NCBI GenBank assembly: GCA_946887385.1
Contig: CAMPKU010000085.1
Span: forward strand, 1 to 16,098
Origin: an uncultured Gammaproteobacteria bacterium
GTDB lineage: Bacteria > Pseudomonadota > Gammaproteobacteria > Rariloculales > Rariloculaceae
Length of the DNA stretch: 16,098 bases
Reading direction: 5' to 3'
Shown: in pieces, positions 13,337 through 16,098 of the stretch
Layout of the letters: the number at the start of each line of letters is the position of its first letter
Numbering within the stretch: position 1 is the first letter of the stretch
Program-made: the position numbers and the translations under genes
The notes under the pieces: generated by a model
Told to the model about the DNA's origin: nothing
The model's database searches: none
What the model saw: the letters and a program-made list of their open reading frames with translations, nothing else

Positions 13337-15375
13337 AACTCGAATTTCACTCCGAGCCGCAGCGTCCGCGGTTCTTCCACGCGGCTCATCCGGCAGTTCG
13401 TGATCGTACAGTCGAGCGTTTCCGAGCTCAGACCGGGCGGATCGAGACCGTCCACGTACGCTTCGTACCAATAGACGATGTCCTTCCCATCCTCATCGAA
13501 CACGTTCAGTAGCTCCGCGTACCACGTGGCCCGGCCGACGGTGTACGCCCCGCGCAGATTGATGGAGGTCTCGGCGTCGGCACGCTGCGCGTTGTCGGGG
13601 GTGAGTGCGTACTCGCCGAGATAGCGCAGACGCAGGCTGGCCTCCCAGTTGTCCTTCACCGCCGAGACACCGATCTGGCCCGCGTTCTCGACGGCGCCTT
13701 CCACGTAGTCGCCGTCGGGATTGTCGACGTATCGCGCCTTGCTGCCCACATAGACGGCGTCGATGCCGAGCCACTCCACGGGCCGCCAGAAGAGCGTGAC
13801 TTCGTAGCCGTCGCGTTTCGAACCGCCCTTCGGCTCCACCGCGTTGGAATCGCCGACGAAGATCAGCTCGCTGTCGAGATCGAGCCACCAATACGCCGTC
13901 GTGACCGTGAGCGCGCCGGCCTGAATCCGCGCGCCGGCCTCGTATCCTTCACCGGGCGATAAGCCGGGCACCGGATCGATCGTGTTCACGACGCCGCGCA
14001 CGTCGTTCGAGTGAAAGCCCTTGCCCCAGTTGCCGTAGAGCTCGACGTTGCCGGTAACTTCGTATGCGAGGCCGAGCTTCGGCGACGCGCGCGAATCGGT
14101 CTCGTGACCGTCCGCGCTGCCGACGGTCCTTGCCGTGGCATCGAAATCGTAAACATCGGCTCGCGCGCCTAGCATCACCCGCAACCGATCCGTGGGCGAC
14201 AGGCTCGCTTCGACGAATGCGCCGAGCGAAGTCTCCTTGAGGCTGTTCTGGCCGATGTTGTCAACGAACTGGCCCTGCTCGAACTCGTCCACGCCGACGT
14301 TGCCGACGTCGTCGTAGCGGAAGTCGCCGCCCACGGTGACCGCGACGCGGTCCGATTCGTGAATCGTTCGCTCGTAGCGGCCGCCCGTGATCCAGCGCCG
14401 ATCGAACTGGTTGATCTGCGCGTCGTAGGTGGGATTCGACTGCATTTCCCAGTCGTAGTACTGCGCATAGGCCGACGCATTCCATAGGTCGCCTTCGAGC
14501 ATCACACTGCCGATCCAGCGCGACGTGCGGCCCGTCGCCGTCGGATCGAGGGCGCAGAACTCGTCGGCGCAAACGGCCGTGCCGATCGCTCGCTCCGGGA
14601 TTTGCTCCGTGGGCTGCCATTCCGCGTCATAGCCCGAGAGCGTTACGGCCAGCGTGCCGAACTGCGTGGGGCCGCGGTACTTGCCCCAGAGCGACGTGTG
14701 CTGAAGGTTCTCGGGCTGCTGCCACGGCCCGTCGTAGGTCTTGTGCTCGGCGATACCCGTGAGGCTTGCGCCGTTGTCGAGATCCCGGCTGCCGCCGCCC
14801 GCGATTCGCCCCCAACCGTTCTCGCCGCTCTCGAGCGAGAAAAACGGCGCGTCGAGCCGGTCGATCGTCGTGATCACGGCCGCACCGGCCATCGCGAAGT
14901 CGCCAAGGTCGGCCCGATAGGTACCCTTGCGGTAGTCGATGCGCTCGACAGTCTCCGGCAGCATGCCGTTGATGTCGAGATAGCCTTGCCCGTGGCCGTG
15001 CGAGCGCATGTTCAGCGGGACACCGTCGAGAATCGTAGTGAAGTCCGTACCGTGGTCGAGGTTGAAGCCGCGCAAGAAATACTGATTCGCTTTGCCGCTG
15101 CCGGAATGCTGCACGGCCACCATGCCCGGCACGGCCTCGAGCAGCTCCGCGACGCGCAGCATCGGCCGCACCAGCAAGTCGGCTCCGCCGACGGTGCCCT
15201 CGCTGGCCGCTTCGGCCCGCCCGACGAGCGCGAGACTGCGGCCGAAGACGATCACCTCTTCCACCGGTTCCTGCGGCTGCGCCTCTTGGGCCACTACCAA
15301 TGAAGAGGCGAGCGCTGCCAAGACGGCTGCGGTCAACACGGAAGGACGAGGGAATGCGGTGCGCGGCGAAGACAT
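13333..15375 (-). CDS. TonB-dependent outer-membrane receptor
   Basis: A 680-residue receptor starting at the ATG at 15375. Its signal peptide (MSSPRTAFPRPSVLTAAVLA with ALASSLVVAQ) is followed by a TonB box EEVIVFG (39-45), then a plug domain: VAELLEAVPGMVAVQHSGSG (75-94), NQYFLRGFNLDHGTDF (97-112), LDGVPLNMRSHGHGQGYLDI (116-135), and a barrel ending LRLGVKFEF with the C-terminal Phe needed for outer-membrane insertion. The size is standard for a 22-strand receptor. It imports a ligand across the outer membrane using TonB energy. The plug resembles a group with NLDHGTD and HGQGY motifs whose ligand I cannot name with confidence. In-frame ATGs at 15414 and 15495 would hide the signal peptide behind extra residues. 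A cluster of TTAAC repeats lies upstream. It converges on the ankyrin gene. Confidence 0.88.
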   Translation of the reverse strand: MSSPRTAFPRPSVLTAAVLAALASSLVVAQEAQPQEPVEEVIVFGRSLALVGRAEAASEGTVGGADLLVRPMLRVAELLEAVPGMVAVQHSGSGKANQYFLRGFNLDHGTDFTTILDGVPLNMRSHGHGQGYLDINGMLPETVERIDYRKGTYRADLGDFAMAGAAVITTIDRLDAPFFSLESGENGWGRIAGGGSRDLDNGASLTGIAEHKTYDGPWQQPENLQHTSLWGKYRGPTQFGTLAVTLSGYDAEWQPTEQIPERAIGTAVCADEFCALDPTATGRTSRWIGSVMLEGDLWNASAYAQYYDWEMQSNPTYDAQINQFDRRWITGGRYERTIHESDRVAVTVGGDFRYDDVGNVGVDEFEQGQFVDNIGQNSLKETSLGAFVEASLSPTDRLRVMLGARADVYDFDATARTVGSADGHETDSRASPKLGLAYEVTGNVELYGNWGKGFHSNDVRGVVNTIDPVPGLSPGEGYEAGARIQAGALTVTTAYWWLDLDSELIFVGDSNAVEPKGGSKRDGYEVTLFWRPVEWLGIDAVYVGSKARYVDNPDGDYVEGAVENAGQIGVSAVKDNWEASLRLRYLGEYALTPDNAQRADAETSINLRGAYTVGRATWYAELLNVFDEDGKDIVYWYEAYVDGLDPPGLSSETLDCTITNCRMSRVEEPRTLRLGVKFEF

Positions 15376-15445
15376 ATAGAGCGAAGCTCGGCAACGATTT
15401 CGAGGGGCGGCCATGGTGGCGACGCGGCGCAACCCTGTCACGCAA

Positions 15446-15482
15446 TTAACGGTTGTCTTAACGGCTAACGTCTCGATTAACC
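15446..15482. promoter_or_regulatory. Iterated TTAACGG-like repeats upstream of the receptor
   Basis: TTAACGG occurs at 15446-15452 and 15458-15464, followed by CTAACGT (15465-15471) and TTAACCC (15477-15483). This AT-richer cluster in a GC-rich region lies between the divergent receptor and GFA genes, 71 bases before the receptor ATG, and could be an array of regulator sites. Confidence 0.4.
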
Positions 15483-15515
15483 CGAACCGGCGCAAGCATT
15501 TGCGCGAGGGTCGGC

Positions 15516-15521
15516 TATAGT
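15516..15521 (+). promoter_or_regulatory. Possible -10 of the GFA gene
   Basis: TATAGT matches the -10 consensus at five of six positions, about 45 bases before the ATG at 15567. The -35 position (about 15493-15498, CAAGCA) is poor. Confidence 0.4.
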
Positions 15522-15566
15522 AGCGGCCCGGCCGGACGCGCCGGAATCCAGCGGATCGAGGACACC

Positions 15567-15995
15567 ATGGAGAAGACTCATAAGGGCAGCTGCTTTTGCG
15601 GCGCGGTCTCCCTCGTCGTGACCGGCGAGCCGGTAGCGATGGGTTATTGTCACTGCGAGTCGTGCCGACAATGGTCGGCGGCGCCCGTGAATGCCTACAC
15701 GTTGTGGCGCCCGGGATCGGTCAAGATCACGGCGGGCTCGGAGAATATCGGCACCTTCAGCAAGACGCCGAAGAGCGCCCGCAAATGGTGCAAGCTTTGC
15801 GGCGGCCATTTGCTGGCGGAGCATCCGGCGCTGAAGCTCGTCAACGTCTATGCCGCCGTGCTGCCCACGCTCGACTTCAAGCCGCGGGAGCACCTGCACT
15901 ATCAGGAAGCGGTGCTGCGAGTCGTCGATTCGCTGCCGAAGCTCAAGGACCTGCCGAAATCGGGCGGCGGCTCGGGCGTGCTCTTGCCGTCCTAG
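15567..15995 (+). CDS. GFA family (CENP-V/glutathione-dependent formaldehyde-activating-like) protein
   Basis: A 142-residue cytoplasmic zinc protein of the GFA family. All zinc ligands expected for the family are present: GSCFCGAV (Cys9, Cys11), CHCESCR (Cys28, Cys30 and Cys33), and CKLCGG (Cys75, Cys78). Classic Gfa was linked to formation of S-hydroxymethylglutathione from formaldehyde, but most short family members have no proven reaction, so the name should not be taken as a function. GAGG (15558-15561) lies five bases before the ATG. It is divergent from the receptor gene and ends one base before the stop of the convergent MgtE gene. No formaldehyde or glutathione gene is seen nearby. 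Confidence 0.9.
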   Translation: MEKTHKGSCFCGAVSLVVTGEPVAMGYCHCESCRQWSAAPVNAYTLWRPGSVKITAGSENIGTFSKTPKSARKWCKLCGGHLLAEHPALKLVNVYAAVLPTLDFKPREHLHYQEAVLRVVDSLPKLKDLPKSGGGSGVLLPS

Positions 15996-15996
15996 C

Positions 15997-16098
15997 TCAG
16001 AGCAACAGCAGCGACGCCATCGCCAAGAAGATCAGGAAGCCCATGCTGTCCGTGATCGCAGTGAGCAGGATGCTGCTGCCCATCACGGGATCGCGCCC
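15997..16098 (-). CDS. mgtE: MgtE-type magnesium transporter, C-terminal end (partial)
   Basis: Only the last 33 residues are present; the gene begins beyond the right edge. They read GRDPVMGSSILLTAITDSMG then FLIFLAMASLLLL and stop. This is the last transmembrane helix of MgtE-family channels (typically DPAxxSGPxxTTxxDxxGxxIYFxxA), with the conserved Asp in TAITDSMG that lines the ion pore in the family. The product would be an inner-membrane Mg2+ (or Co2+) channel. Since only a tail is visible, an MgtE-like relative lacking the CBS domain cannot be excluded. It converges with the GFA gene with a one-base gap. Confidence 0.8.
   Translation of the reverse strand, partial: GRDPVMGSSILLTAITDSMGFLIFLAMASLLLL

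Noticed and set aside
14602..15303. 233-codon plus-strand frame opposite the receptor
   Set aside because: Antisense to the receptor's plug and barrel; no ribosome-binding site or recognisable domain.
1..16098. Insertion sequence, prophage, CRISPR or toxin-antitoxin content
   Set aside because: I looked for transposase, integrase, phage, direct-repeat array and small paired genes and found none.

Overview
This 16.1 kb window is GC-rich and densely coded, and no gap between genes exceeds 200 bases. The gene types point to a Gram-negative proteobacterium: two lipoproteins with a lipobox, many Sec signal peptides, a TonB-dependent receptor ending in Phe, an AAHS-like transporter, and many copies of poorly studied families (DUF6152, DUF6644-like, DUF6496). 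I think an uncultured or little-studied gammaproteobacterium is most likely, but the sequence alone does not settle the lineage. I see no rRNA, tRNA, CRISPR array, transposase or plasmid origin.

Layout. 1-335 (-) is the start of a 5'-3' exonuclease-like gene. 419-1687 (+) is an exported PQQ sugar dehydrogenase-like protein. 1757-2056 (+) is a small DUF6496 protein with a very basic repeated tail. 2124-3115 (+) is a pair of overlapping genes for four-helix membrane proteins (type A then type B). 3197-4881 (+) is an ABC-2 exporter (ATPase plus permease) behind a good sigma70-type promoter. 5047-5466 and 5561-6115 (+) encode a small lipoprotein and an exported tyrosine-phosphatase-like protein. 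6219-7332 (+) encodes an exported 'DFSGLW' protein followed by a DUF6152 protein. 10072-7316 (-) is an operon: AAHS-like MFS transporter, a second A/B membrane pair, and a GIY-YIG protein. 10242-12452 (+) diverges from it and carries 'DFSGLW' protein, DUF6152, 'DFSGLW' protein. 12539-13336 (+) is an ankyrin lipoprotein, overlapping tail to tail with a TonB-dependent receptor at 15375-13333 (-). 15567-15995 (+) is a GFA-family protein, and 15997-16098 (-) is the end of an MgtE-type magnesium transporter.

The most striking content is repetition of uncharacterised modules. The exported 'DFSGLW' family appears three times and DUF6152 twice, always adjacent. The A/B membrane-protein pair appears twice, in the same order. 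One copy of each module flanks the same divergent control region at 10073-10241, which contains inverted repeats. With the inner-membrane transporter and an outer-membrane receptor nearby, I infer a cell-envelope system that takes up or processes an unknown, possibly aromatic, compound. No catabolic enzyme for such a compound and no transcription regulator lies in the window, so the substrate and the biochemistry remain unknown.
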